In this document: positions 1 to 7,179 of the stretch, in pieces | Layout: each line of letters opens with the position of its first letter | How positions within the stretch are numbered: position 1 is the stretch's first letter | Position numbers and translations under genes: made by a program | Notes under the pieces: generated by a model | Told to the model about the DNA's origin: nothing | Seen by the model: the letters and a program-made list of their open reading frames with translations, nothing else | Databases searched by the model: none | NCBI GenBank assembly: GCA_044870295.1 | Contig: JBIOYQ010000042.1 | Span: 1 to 16,600 of the forward strand | Source: AC-52 sp044870295 | GTDB lineage: Bacteria; Actinomycetota; UBA4738 | DNA: 16,600 nt | Direction: 5' to 3'

Positions 1-1162
1 CCGTGCCGGCGAACACCTCGTCCAAGGCGGCAAGGAAGGCCTTGAAGGGGTCTTCGATGCTGACCGTGTCCAGCCGAACGCCGAGGCGGCGGGCCACCTC
101 GGCGGCATCCTCCATGCTCTCTTCGGATGTGAACGGGGACGGCATGGACACGGTCCGCACGGCGGCCGGGCCCAGGGCGTCGGCGGCGAGGGCGGCGGTC
201 AGGGCGGAGTCGATGCCCCCGGAGAGGCCGAGCACCACCTCCGTGAAGCCGTTCTTCCTGACGTAGTCACCGACTCCGAGGACGATGGCGCGATAGACCT
301 CCTCGGGGCCCTCCGGCCACGACGGCCGGGTGGGATCGGGAAGCGGGGGCTTGGCTCGGCGAGAAGTCTCATTCTGAGTCTCATTTTGAGACTTGTCGGC
401 TACCAGCCCGGAGAACCCTGGCGGCGCGGACGGGACCTCGATGTCCACGACCAGCAGGTCCTCCTCGAACATCCGGCCCCGCCACACGAGCTCGCCGGCG
501 GGGGAGACCACCATCGAACCCCCGTCGAACACCAGCTCGTCCTGCCCACCGACCGCGTTGACGTACACGATCCACGCGCCGGCCTCGGCGGCCCTGGCCC
601 GGCACACCTCGAGCCGTTCCGCGGTCTTGCGCCGGTGGTACGGCGAGGCGTTGATGTTGGGGATGACCTTCACCTCTTCGGCCGCGTACTCGGTCCACGG
701 CATCCCGGGCTGCCATGAGTCCTCGCACACCGAGATCCCCAGCGCCGATGAGGCGAGGCGCACGGGACACCCGGCGTCGCCCGGGAGGAAGTAGCGCTGC
801 TCGTCGAACACGCCGTAGTTCGGCAGCTTCACCTTGTGGTAGCGCGCGGCGACCCGGCCTCCAACGAGGAGCGCGGCCGCGTTGTGCAGACCTCGATCGC
901 TGCGGTCGACGAACCCTGTGAGGACGGCGCAGCCGCCGGCCGTCCGCCGAGCCAGGTCTTCGAGCGCATCCAGGTTGTCGTCGACGAACGCCCGTCGCAG
1001 AACCAGGTCCTCGGGCGGGTAGCCGGTGACGGCCAGCTCGGGGAAGCAGATCAGGTCCGCACCGGCCTCGGTCGCCCGCGCGGCCCAGTCGACCATCTTC
1101 TCCGTATTGCCGGAGAGGTCCCCCACAGTCGTGTTGATCTGCCCGAGCGCGATCCTCACCAT
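1..1162 (-). CDS. nadE: Glutamine-dependent NAD+ synthetase, N-terminal 387 residues (partial, runs off the left edge)
   Basis: Converts deamido-NAD+ to NAD+ in the cytoplasm using ATP and ammonia released from glutamine, the last step of NAD synthesis. Reading leftwards from ATG 1162, the protein begins MVRIALGQINTTVGDLSGN. A nitrilase-type glutaminase domain covers about residues 1-270, with the family's catalytic Glu (FPELAVTGYPPEDL, E42), Lys (YHKVKLPNYGVFDE, K110) and Cys (GISVCEDSW, C146). After a linker containing QNETQNET, the synthetase domain starts near residue 290. Its ATP-binding PP-loop, LGLSGGIDSA, is at about residues 310-319. The reading is open to the window edge, so roughly the last third of the synthetase domain is missing. 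The gene lies 46 bp behind the glutamine synthetase at 1209-2537 on the same strand and probably shares its transcript, which makes sense because NadE consumes glutamine. The two-domain form is the rule in actinobacteria. Identification is secure; the exact start is very likely. Confidence 0.95.
   Translation of the reverse strand, partial: MVRIALGQINTTVGDLSGNTEKMVDWAARATEAGADLICFPELAVTGYPPEDLVLRRAFVDDNLDALEDLARRTAGGCAVLTGFVDRSDRGLHNAAALLVGGRVAARYHKVKLPNYGVFDEQRYFLPGDAGCPVRLASSALGISVCEDSWQPGMPWTEYAAEEVKVIPNINASPYHRRKTAERLEVCRARAAEAGAWIVYVNAVGGQDELVFDGGSMVVSPAGELVWRGRMFEEDLLVVDIEVPSAPPGFSGLVADKSQNETQNETSRRAKPPLPDPTRPSWPEGPEEVYRAIVLGVGDYVRKNGFTEVVLGLSGGIDSALTAALAADALGPAAVRTVSMPSPFTSEESMEDAAEVARRLGVRLDTVSIEDPFKAFLAALDEVFAGT
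365..393. repeat. 12-bp tandem repeat inside the NAD synthetase linker
   Basis: AGTCTCATTCTG (365-376) is followed by AGTCTCATTTTG (377-388) and a partial third copy, AGACT. The copies encode the QNETQNET linker between the glutaminase and synthetase domains. The second copy with its flank also forms a 7-bp inverted repeat (AGTCTCA, 3 nt, TGAGACT). The unit length is a multiple of three, so copy-number change would keep the frame. Confidence 0.7.
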
Positions 1163-1208
1163 GAATCAAGACTAGCGCCAGGACGAGCGAAGTCGCCGTT
1201 GACCCGGG

Positions 1209-2537
1209 CTACAGCAGCGGGAGGTAGCGCTCCAGCTCGTACGGCGTGACGTAGGCCTTGTAGGCGTCCCATTCCTCGCGCTTGTTGCGGACCAGGTACT
1301 CGAACACGTGGTCGCCCAAGGTGTCGCGGAGCAGCTCGCCGTCTTGCGCGGCGGCGATGGCTTCGAACAGGTCCTCGGGCAGCGACTCGATCCCGGCGGC
1401 GCGCCGCTCGTCCTCGCTCATCTCGTAGATGTTGTTCGAGGCCTCGGGTGGCAGCTCGTACTCGTTCTCGATCCCCGCGAGCCCCGCCGAGAGCATCGAA
1501 GCGAACGCCAGGTACGGGTTGCAGGCGGGATCTGGGGAACGGAACTCGATCCTGGTGGCCCCCTCTTTGCCGGGTTTGTACATGGGCACGCGGACCAGCG
1601 CGGACCGGTTCCGCCGGGCCCAGCAGATGTACACGGGAGCCTCGTACCCGGGCACCAGGCGCTTGTAGGAGTTCACCCACTGGTTGGTCACCAGGGTGAG
1701 CTCACGGGCGTGGCGGAGCACCCCCGCGATGAAGGCTTTGCCGGTCTTCGACAGGTGGTGCTGGTCGGTGGGGTCGAAGAAGGCGTTGCGGTCTCCCTCG
1801 AACAGCGACATGTGCGTGTGCATCCCGCTGCCGTCGACGCCTGCCACCGGCTTCGGCATGAAGGTCGCGTACACGCCGAACTCGTGGGCTGCCTCCTTCA
1901 CGGTGAGCCGGTAGGTCATGATGTTGTCGGCCATGGTCAGCGCGTCTGCGTAGCGAAGGTCGATCTCGTGCTGTGACGGCGCCACCTCGTGGTGGGCCGA
2001 CTCGACCGGCATCCCCATCGCCTCCAGATACTCCACCGTCCGCTTCCGCAGATCGGTGGATACATCCAACGGCGTCAGGTCGAAGTAGCTGCCTCGATCG
2101 AGGAATTCGGTGCCGTCGGAGGACTTGAAGTAGAAGTACTCGAGCTCCGGCCCGACATAGAACGTGAACCCCAGCTCCGCCGCCCGGTTCAGCTGGCGTT
2201 TCAGGACCTGGCGGGGGTCGCCGTCGAACGGCGTGCCGTCAGGGTCGTGGACGTCGCAGAACATCCGGGCGACCTGCGCTTCGGACTTCCAGGGGATGGT
2301 CTGGAACGTGGCGGGGTCGGGGATGGCCACCATGTCGGCCTCCTGGATCCGGGCGAATCCCTCGATGGCCGAACCGTCGAACCCCACGCCTTCGGAGAGC
2401 GCTGTCTCGAGCTCCTGTGACGTGATGGCGATGGATTTCAGAAATCCCAGCACGTCGGTGAACCAGAGGCGGATGAACTTGATCCCGCGCTCCTCGACGG
2501 TCCTCAGGACGAACTCGGCCTCGCTCGGCGTCGCCAT
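1209..2537 (-). CDS. glnA2: Glutamine synthetase type I, alpha subclass (GlnA2-like), 442 aa
   Basis: Condenses glutamate and ammonia to glutamine with ATP; the family acts as a cytoplasmic dodecamer. Beta-grasp N-terminal domain (about 1-100) with GFDGSAIEGFARIQEADM at 52-69, including R63, the position tied to feedback inhibition in GSI-alpha enzymes. The catalytic domain shows GPELEYF (E131, E133), AHHEVAPSQHEID near 181-193, GSGMHTHMSLFEGD (H240), RLVPGYEAP at 293-301 and EFRSPDPACNPYLAF at 331-345. The C-terminal loop reads NNIYEMSEDE (Y371), the alpha form, not the adenylylatable NLYDLPPEE form. Length 442 matches mycobacterial GlnA2 (about 446). The reading frame extends upstream to about 2720, but ATG 2537 follows a purine-rich GGAGGAGGGGAAGG ribosome site and gives the family N-terminus. 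A GlnR-like direct repeat sits 53 bp upstream. Divergent from the small membrane genes at 2842, and followed by nadE. The GlnA2 assignment rests on length, loop type and proximity to glnE. Confidence 0.94.
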   Translation of the reverse strand: MATPSEAEFVLRTVEERGIKFIRLWFTDVLGFLKSIAITSQELETALSEGVGFDGSAIEGFARIQEADMVAIPDPATFQTIPWKSEAQVARMFCDVHDPDGTPFDGDPRQVLKRQLNRAAELGFTFYVGPELEYFYFKSSDGTEFLDRGSYFDLTPLDVSTDLRKRTVEYLEAMGMPVESAHHEVAPSQHEIDLRYADALTMADNIMTYRLTVKEAAHEFGVYATFMPKPVAGVDGSGMHTHMSLFEGDRNAFFDPTDQHHLSKTGKAFIAGVLRHARELTLVTNQWVNSYKRLVPGYEAPVYICWARRNRSALVRVPMYKPGKEGATRIEFRSPDPACNPYLAFASMLSAGLAGIENEYELPPEASNNIYEMSEDERRAAGIESLPEDLFEAIAAAQDGELLRDTLGDHVFEYLVRNKREEWDAYKAYVTPYELERYLPLL

Positions 2538-2564
2538 GGACCTTCCCCTCCTCCGGGCCGGTCC

Positions 2565-2570
2565 AGCGTA
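2565..2570 (-). promoter_or_regulatory. Candidate -10 hexamer TACGCT for glnA2
   Basis: On the minus strand TACGCT (a TAnnnT match) lies 27 bp before the glnA2 start and 19 bp after the GlnR-like repeat. No recognisable -35 element is present at the usual distance, which would fit a promoter that needs an activator. The same hexamer lies upstream of glnA1 and chrA. Confidence 0.4.
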
Positions 2571-2589
2571 GCGGCGCCGGGACCGCCCC

Positions 2590-2611
2590 GGTGTTACGTC
2601 GGCGTTAATTC
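2590..2611 (-). promoter_or_regulatory. GlnR-like paired direct repeat upstream of glnA2
   Basis: Read on the minus strand, GAATTAACGCC is followed immediately by GACGTAACACC, an 11-bp direct repeat with 8 of 11 matches. It gives TTAAC-n6-GTAAC, so AC is repeated with nine bases between. Published actinobacterial GlnR sites follow gTnAC-n6-GaAAC, with half-sites 11 bp apart. The first 11 bases plus the preceding G (GGAATTAACGC) recur upstream of glnA1. No GlnR gene is visible here, so the binding protein is inferred. Confidence 0.5.
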
Positions 2612-2841
2612 CCGGCGCGACCTGGGCCGGCCGATTTCCAGGATTGCCTGCGGCGGGTGGCGGGTACCCCTTAGGCAGCTTGCGCGCATCGTGACAGCCC
2701 CACATCCCGGCGCCCCCCAACGGAAGGGATCAGCGAACCCTGTTCGAGCACGTGCTCGGCGCCCCGGACGAGCAGTCGATGGAGGCGACCCCGGACGACC
2801 GTCGACGTCAGACGGCCTGGATACGAGAGGAGGGAAGAGGC
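2612..2841. other. Rest of the divergent control region between glnA2 and the small membrane genes
   Basis: The gap between the two divergent genes is 304 bp (2538-2841). Its left part holds the glnA2 promoter elements. The remainder must hold the promoter for the small membrane genes, but I see no convincing -35/-10 pair. The notable items are the 14-bp palindrome at 2745-2758 and the AGGAGGGAAGAGG ribosome site just before 2842. A frame extending leftwards from 2842 to GTG 2752 has no ribosome site, and its added residues are highly charged, unlike the protein that follows. Confidence 0.5.
2745..2758. promoter_or_regulatory. 14-bp perfect palindrome, possible operator
   Basis: CGAGCACGTGCTCG is its own reverse complement and stands alone 83 bp upstream of the first small membrane gene. 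Its length and position would suit a dimeric repressor or activator site, but no matching regulator is encoded nearby. It could be chance, given the GC richness. Confidence 0.3.
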
Positions 2842-3015
2842 ATGCTTGCACTTCTAGCGTTGACCGGCGGAGCGGCCACGCTCCTGTGGATCATCGCGGT
2901 GATCCTCGTGATCGCGGGGATCGTGACGCTGATCCGCGGAGGTGTGCTGGCCGGGATCGTGCTCATCATCGTCGGGCTCCTGATAGGCCCGGGCGGCGTG
3001 AGCATCTTCAAGTAA
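2842..3015 (+). CDS. GPGG-motif small membrane protein, 57 aa (first tandem copy)
   Basis: A very short hydrophobic protein with two predicted membrane helices: about residues 14-33 (LLWIIAVILVIAGIVTL) and 36-50 (LAGIVLIIVGLLIG). They are joined by a short RGG turn, and the protein ends in GPGGVSIFK. It belongs to the small GPGG-motif membrane proteins common in actinobacteria, whose function is unknown to me. ATG 2842 is preceded by AGGAGGGAAGAGG and matches the start of the paralogue at 3065. The two genes lie 49 bp apart on the same strand and share most residues through the helices and the GPGGVS tail, so they arose by tandem duplication. They probably form one transcript ending at the hairpin at 3277-3306. 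Confidence 0.82.
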   Translation: MLALLALTGGAATLLWIIAVILVIAGIVTLIRGGVLAGIVLIIVGLLIGPGGVSIFK

Positions 3016-3064
3016 CGGCGAGCGTGCGGCCGAGCCGCTGATCGAAGAGAGAGGAGAGCCGTTC

Positions 3065-3256
3065 ATGGTGATGACGTTGGCGATGGTGGCCCGCGCGCAC
3101 GCGGGCTGCGCCACGGTGTTGTGGATCATCGCCGCGATCCTGGTGATCGCCGGGATCGTCACCCTGGTCCAGGGCAGCGTCCTTGCCGGGATCGTGCTCA
3201 TCCTGATCGGCCTGCTGGTCGGGCCGGGAGGGGTCAGCCTCTTCTCCTGCGGCTAG
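3065..3256 (+). CDS. GPGG-motif small membrane protein, 63 aa (second tandem copy)
   Basis: Paralogue of the preceding gene: WIIAAILVIAGIVTL, then VLAGIVLILIGLLVGPGG, then VSLF, so two membrane helices and the same C-terminal motif. It differs at its ends, with a longer N-terminus (MVMTLAMVARAHAGCATVL) and a C-terminal SCG. It therefore has two cysteines that the first copy lacks, one before helix 1 and one next to last. ATG 3065 follows GAGAGAGGAGAG with good spacing; ATG 3071 is an in-frame alternative. A strong terminator-like hairpin begins 21 bp after the stop. No function can be assigned. The pair lies between two nitrogen-assimilation genes, but nothing in the proteins links them to nitrogen. 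Confidence 0.8.
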   Translation: MVMTLAMVARAHAGCATVLWIIAAILVIAGIVTLVQGSVLAGIVLILIGLLVGPGGVSLFSCG

Positions 3257-3276
3257 CGTCGTACTGCACCGACGTC

Positions 3277-3306
3277 GAATGGGCCGCCCTTCGGGGCGGC
3301 CCATTC
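3277..3306 (+). terminator. UUCG-capped terminator hairpin after the GPGG genes
   Basis: A perfect 13-bp stem (GAATGGGCCGCCC paired with GGGCGGCCCATTC) closes on a TTCG tetraloop with a C-G closing pair. No T-tract follows, as is usual for stem-only terminators in high-GC actinobacteria. It separates the small membrane genes from glnE, 28 bp downstream. Confidence 0.75.
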
Positions 3307-3317
3307 GCGTGCCCGAG

Positions 3318-3323
3318 TAGCAT
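3318..3323 (+). promoter_or_regulatory. Candidate -10 hexamer TAGCAT for glnE
   Basis: TAGCAT ends 8 bp before GTG 3332 and 11 bp before ATG 3335, so transcription would begin only about two to five bases before the start codon. The gene has no Shine-Dalgarno sequence, which fits a leaderless or near-leaderless message. The -35 position falls inside the preceding terminator stem and shows no consensus. Confidence 0.35.
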
Positions 3324-3334
3324 TCCGGTCCGTG

Positions 3335-6019
3335 ATGACGCCGGAGGTCCTCGGGCGGGCGCTCGGCGAGGCCCCCGATCCCGAGCTCGCCCGGATCGCG
3401 GTGTCACGGATGGGCGACCGCGCCGAAGCCAGGGACCTCCTGTCCAGGCCGGAGATCATCCCCGCGGCGGCCCGGCTGTTGGGGTTCTCCGTCGCGGCCT
3501 CGGACTTCTTCCTGGCCCACCCCGAAGAGCTGGAGGCGCTCGCGGATGTCCGGCCCCGGTCGGCCGATGAGCTGGCCGCCGAGCTGGCCGCAGACGTGGA
3601 GGCGCTCGGTGTCCGTCCCGGGCTGCGCCGGTTCCGTCGCCGGGGCACCTATCGCGTGGCGGCGCGAGACCTGACCGGGGCGGGCGTGGAGGAGGTGACG
3701 GCCGAGCTCTCCGCCATCGCCGAGGCTTGCCTGGAGGCGGCGGTGAGGCACGCCATCGGCCAAACGATTGACCCCGAAGGCTTCGCCGTCATAGGCATGG
3801 GCAAGCTGGGCGGCGGCGAGCTGAACTACGCATCCGACGTCGACGTCCTGTTCGTCCATCGGGACGGGGGCGGGGACGCCCACGAACGCGCGTCGAAGGC
3901 CGCCGCCCAGGTGGTGGGGGTCCTGACCGAGCCGACCGCGGACGGCGTCGCGCTGCGGGTCGACGCGAACCTGCGGCCCGAGGGACGGTCCGGGCCGCTG
4001 TCCCGATCGCTCGCTGCCATGACCGAGTACTACGCGCGTCACGCCGCGACTTGGGAACGCCAGGCGTTGCTGAAGGCGCGCGCCGTGGCCGGCGACCCGG
4101 CGCTCGGCCGAGCCTTCGTGGCCGAGGTGGCGCCCTTCGTCTACCCGGACGAGCTGGCCCCCTCCGCCATCGAGGACATCCGCTCGACGAAGGCTCGCAT
4201 CGAGGATCACGTCCGCGCGTTGGGCAAGGAGGCCGTCGAGGTCAAGCGCGGCCGGGGCGGCATCCGCGACGTCGAGTTCGCGGTGCAGTTGCTCCAGCTC
4301 GTTCACGGACGGCGTCACGCCCGCCTGCGCGACCCCAACACGCTGCGGGTGCTCCGAGCGCTGGGCGACGAGGGCTTCGTCGGACCGGCGGACGCGGACG
4401 CGCTGGCCGACTCCTACCGGTTCCTGCGCAGGCTCGAGCACAGGCTCCAGATGGTGCGGGATGTCCAGACGCACGCGCTGCCGGAGGACCGCCGGGCGCT
4501 GGGTCCGCTGGCCCGGTCGATGGGCCTGCCGGACGGCCCCCACCTGATCGAGGAGTACGGACGCCACACCGATATCGTCCGAACGCTGCACGAGCGGTTG
4601 TTCTACCGACCGCTCCTGGAGGCGTTCGCCGGTCCGGCGTCGTCGTCGCCCGCGTACGACCGCGTGTCGACCGAAGAGCTCCTGGCGGGCCTGGGGTTCC
4701 TCGATCCCGCCGCCGCGTATCGGTCACTGGGCCGAGCGATGGATCCGTCGACCCGGCTGGGCAAGGTGATCGGCACGCTGTTCCCCGTCATCGCGCCGGC
4801 GCTGGCATTCGCCGCCTCTCCCGACGCCGCCGTGGTCCGGTTCGAACGGGTCACCTCCGCGTTGGGTGATCAGGTCGGCTTCGCCGACGCCCTGGCCGAC
4901 CGACCCGACGCGGCTCGTCGCCTGGCCGCCGTGGCTGGCAGCAGCTCCGCGTTCGCCGATGCCATCGTGGCCAAGCCCGCACTGGGCGCCGCCGTGCTGG
5001 CGCTTCCCACCGGCCAGCCCGCCCTGTTCCCCCTCGACCCGCAAGCCGAGTTGCTCCGGGTGGCCGCCGCGTACGCGTCCGGGGAGCTGCGAGTTCCCGA
5101 CCTCGGCCGCAGGCTTGCCGAGGTGGCCGGGGCGGTGATCGCGCTCGCCCTGGAAGCGGAGGCGCCAGCGCTTCCGGTCGCCGTCGTCGCGCTCGGCAAG
5201 CTGGGTGGCGAGGAGCTCACCTTCGCCTCCGACCTCGACCTGATGTTCGTCTACGACGGCGAGGGCCCGAACGACTTCCTGACCGCGTCCCGAGCCGCGG
5301 AGCGGGTGCTGGCCGGGATCCGGGACGCCGGATGGCAGGCCGACCCGGATCTCCGGCCCGAAGGCCGGAGCGGACCGCTGGCCAGGTCCATGGCCTCCTA
5401 CCTCGAGTATTGGGAACGGTGGGGCCAGACCTGGGAGTACCAGTCCCTGCTGCGGACGCGGTTCGTGGCGGGGGACGAAGCGCTGGGTCGCCGGTTCCTG
5501 TCCAATGCGGGCGACTTCGCCTTCCCCGAAGCCCTGACGTTCGAGCAGGTGGCCACCATCCGACGGATGCGCGTGCGGATGGAGGAGGAACGTGTGAAGC
5601 CGAAGGACGCCAGGCGGTTCCACTTCAAACTGGGGTATGGCGGACTGGCGGACGTGCAGTGGGCAGTCGAGCTGTCGCTGATGCGGTACGGCTTCGCCCA
5701 CCCGGAGATCCGACGCACCACGACGCTGGAGGCGCTGGAGGCCCTGGCGGCGGCGCGGCTGATGGAGGACAGCGTGGCCCGATCGCTGGCGGAGGCCCAC
5801 GTGTTCCTGTCCGAGGTCAAGAACGCTCTCGAGATCGAGCATCGGGTGGCGGCGGAGGCGCTGCCTCCCACGCCCGAGGCCCAGGCCGCGCTGGCCCGCC
5901 GCCTCGGGTACGAGCAGCCGGCCCGGCACCGGTTCCTCCAGGACTACCGGCGGATCACGCATCGTGCTCGCCGGGCCATGGAGCGAGTGTTCTACGAGGA
6001 CCAGGGGGCCGACGCATGA
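3335..6019 (+). CDS. glnE: Bifunctional glutamine synthetase adenylyltransferase/deadenylylase, 894 aa
   Basis: Attaches AMP to, and removes it from, a tyrosine of adenylylatable glutamine synthetase, setting its activity according to nitrogen status. The protein has the duplicated GlnE architecture. The first nucleotidyltransferase domain has GMGKLGGGELNYASDVDVLF (about 154-173) and ANLRPEGRSGPL, followed by a helical region with RGRGGIRDVEFAVQLLQLVHG-like sequence near 307-327. The second has LGKLGGEELTFASDLDLMF (about 620-638) and DPDLRPEGRSGPL, followed by KLGYGGLADVQWAVEL near 770-785. In the E. coli enzyme the N-terminal half removes AMP and the C-terminal half adds it. At 894 residues it is somewhat shorter than E. 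coli GlnE (946). GTG 3332 directly precedes ATG 3335 and either could start it; there is no ribosome site. The stop overlaps the next gene's ATG (ATGA, 6016-6019). The likely target is the GlnA1 enzyme at 12345-13778. Confidence 0.95.
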   Translation: MTPEVLGRALGEAPDPELARIAVSRMGDRAEARDLLSRPEIIPAAARLLGFSVAASDFFLAHPEELEALADVRPRSADELAAELAADVEALGVRPGLRRFRRRGTYRVAARDLTGAGVEEVTAELSAIAEACLEAAVRHAIGQTIDPEGFAVIGMGKLGGGELNYASDVDVLFVHRDGGGDAHERASKAAAQVVGVLTEPTADGVALRVDANLRPEGRSGPLSRSLAAMTEYYARHAATWERQALLKARAVAGDPALGRAFVAEVAPFVYPDELAPSAIEDIRSTKARIEDHVRALGKEAVEVKRGRGGIRDVEFAVQLLQLVHGRRHARLRDPNTLRVLRALGDEGFVGPADADALADSYRFLRRLEHRLQMVRDVQTHALPEDRRALGPLARSMGLPDGPHLIEEYGRHTDIVRTLHERLFYRPLLEAFAGPASSSPAYDRVSTEELLAGLGFLDPAAAYRSLGRAMDPSTRLGKVIGTLFPVIAPALAFAASPDAAVVRFERVTSALGDQVGFADALADRPDAARRLAAVAGSSSAFADAIVAKPALGAAVLALPTGQPALFPLDPQAELLRVAAAYASGELRVPDLGRRLAEVAGAVIALALEAEAPALPVAVVALGKLGGEELTFASDLDLMFVYDGEGPNDFLTASRAAERVLAGIRDAGWQADPDLRPEGRSGPLARSMASYLEYWERWGQTWEYQSLLRTRFVAGDEALGRRFLSNAGDFAFPEALTFEQVATIRRMRVRMEEERVKPKDARRFHFKLGYGGLADVQWAVELSLMRYGFAHPEIRRTTTLEALEALAAARLMEDSVARSLAEAHVFLSEVKNALEIEHRVAAEALPPTPEAQAALARRLGYEQPARHRFLQDYRRITHRARRAMERVFYEDQGADA

Positions 6020-7179
6020 CGACCGGCGGATGGGTGGTGCCCCGGTACGGGTCGGGCGCGCTGTGCGACCTGGTCCCGTCGGCTCTCTCCGCGTTGGGAG
6101 TCGCCGGTTTCGAGAACACCCTCGGCATCGAACCGATGCCCGGGGTGTGCATCCTGGTGATCGACGGCCTGGGATGGGAGCTTCTGGCAGCCCATCGGGA
6201 CACGGCGCCGTTCCTGTCGGAGGCCGCGGACCACGCCAGGCCGTTGACGGCCGGCTTCCCCGCCACCACCTCGGCGAGTCTCGCCTCGCTCGGCACCGGA
6301 CTACCCTCCGGCCGGCACGGCATGGTTGGCTACACGTTCGCCCTGCCCGGGTACGACCATGCGCTGAACGCGCTGCAGTGGGAGCTGTACGGGATCGGCG
6401 CACCCGCCGGCAGCATGGTCGAGGAGATGATCCCGGAGCAGGTCCAACCCGAGCCCACGGTGGTCGAGCGGGCGGCGGAGGCCGGCCTCGAGATCACCCT
6501 GGTCGGCCCAGCCGCGCACGCGAACTCCGGGCTGACCCGGGCGATCCTTCGGGGCGGTCGCTACCAGGGAGCCGACACCCTGCAGGAGCTCGTCCTCTCC
6601 GTGCGCGCCGCCATGGCGGAGGGTCGGACCTCCGTGTACGCCTACCACCCGTTCCTGGACACGTACGGGCATCTCACCGGCGCGGGATCCGACGAGTGGC
6701 TGGGTCATCTCTCGGCGGTCGATCAAGCGGCCGAGGCGATCGCGGACGGCCTGCCGGCCGGGTTCTCCCTGGTCGTCACGGCCGACCACGGCATGGTGAA
6801 CGTCACCGGCGACGGGAGGATCGACGTGGCCGACGAGCCGGCGTTGCTGACCGGGGTCCGGCTCCTGGCCGGGGAGGGGCGTGCCCGGCACGTGTACACG
6901 GACGCGGGCGCGGACGTCGATGCGGCGGCGGCATGGCGAGAGACGCTGGGCGACCGGATGCTGGTGGTCCTCCGCGACGAGGCCATCGAAGCCGGGTGGT
7001 TCGGTCCGGTCGTCACGGACCGGGTGCGGCCGCGCATCGGCGACGTGGTGGCCGTCGCCCGCGCCGAAGTGGCGGTCTTTCAGCGCGAGGTCGATCCGCT
7101 CCAGGCCGGCCTGGTCGGCCACCACGGTTCGCTCACCGAGACCGAACAGCTGGTCCCCTTGATCCAGATCCGACGGTGA
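6016..7179 (+). CDS. Alkaline-phosphatase-superfamily nucleotide pyrophosphatase/phosphodiesterase, 387 aa
   Basis: Metal-dependent hydrolase of the type I phosphodiesterase/nucleotide pyrophosphatase family. The two-metal site and nucleophile are intact: ILVIDGLGW (D50), FPATTSASLASLGTGLPSGR (nucleophile Thr near 84-85), HPFLDTYGHLTG (D215, H219), VTADHGMVN (D257, H258) and GHHGSLTETEQLVPL (about H370). There is no signal peptide, so it should be cytoplasmic. It starts at an ATGA overlap with glnE, so the two are probably translated together. It ends by overlapping the next gene at GTGA. The substrate cannot be read from the sequence: nucleotides, phosphodiesters and phosphonates are all used by members of this superfamily. 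A link to the AMP chemistry of GlnE is only a guess from position. Confidence 0.88.
   Translation: MTTGGWVVPRYGSGALCDLVPSALSALGVAGFENTLGIEPMPGVCILVIDGLGWELLAAHRDTAPFLSEAADHARPLTAGFPATTSASLASLGTGLPSGRHGMVGYTFALPGYDHALNALQWELYGIGAPAGSMVEEMIPEQVQPEPTVVERAAEAGLEITLVGPAAHANSGLTRAILRGGRYQGADTLQELVLSVRAAMAEGRTSVYAYHPFLDTYGHLTGAGSDEWLGHLSAVDQAAEAIADGLPAGFSLVVTADHGMVNVTGDGRIDVADEPALLTGVRLLAGEGRARHVYTDAGADVDAAAAWRETLGDRMLVVLRDEAIEAGWFGPVVTDRVRPRIGDVVAVARAEVAVFQREVDPLQAGLVGHHGSLTETEQLVPLIQIRR

Noticed and set aside
5332..6015. Extension of the phosphodiesterase frame back into glnE
   Set aside because: The extra residues are out-of-frame glnE sequence. The ATGA overlap at 6016 gives the correct family N-terminus.
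4724..6403. Long open minus-strand frame opposite glnE and the phosphodiesterase
   Set aside because: Its translation is rich in Arg, Gly and Pro without family motifs, while the plus strand encodes two complete recognisable enzymes. Such antisense frames are common in GC-rich coding DNA.
5964..7175. Extension of the EamA transporter frame through the phosphodiesterase
   Set aside because: The added 404 residues are a frame-shifted reading of the phosphodiesterase with no membrane character. GTG 7176 gives a normal 318-aa transporter.
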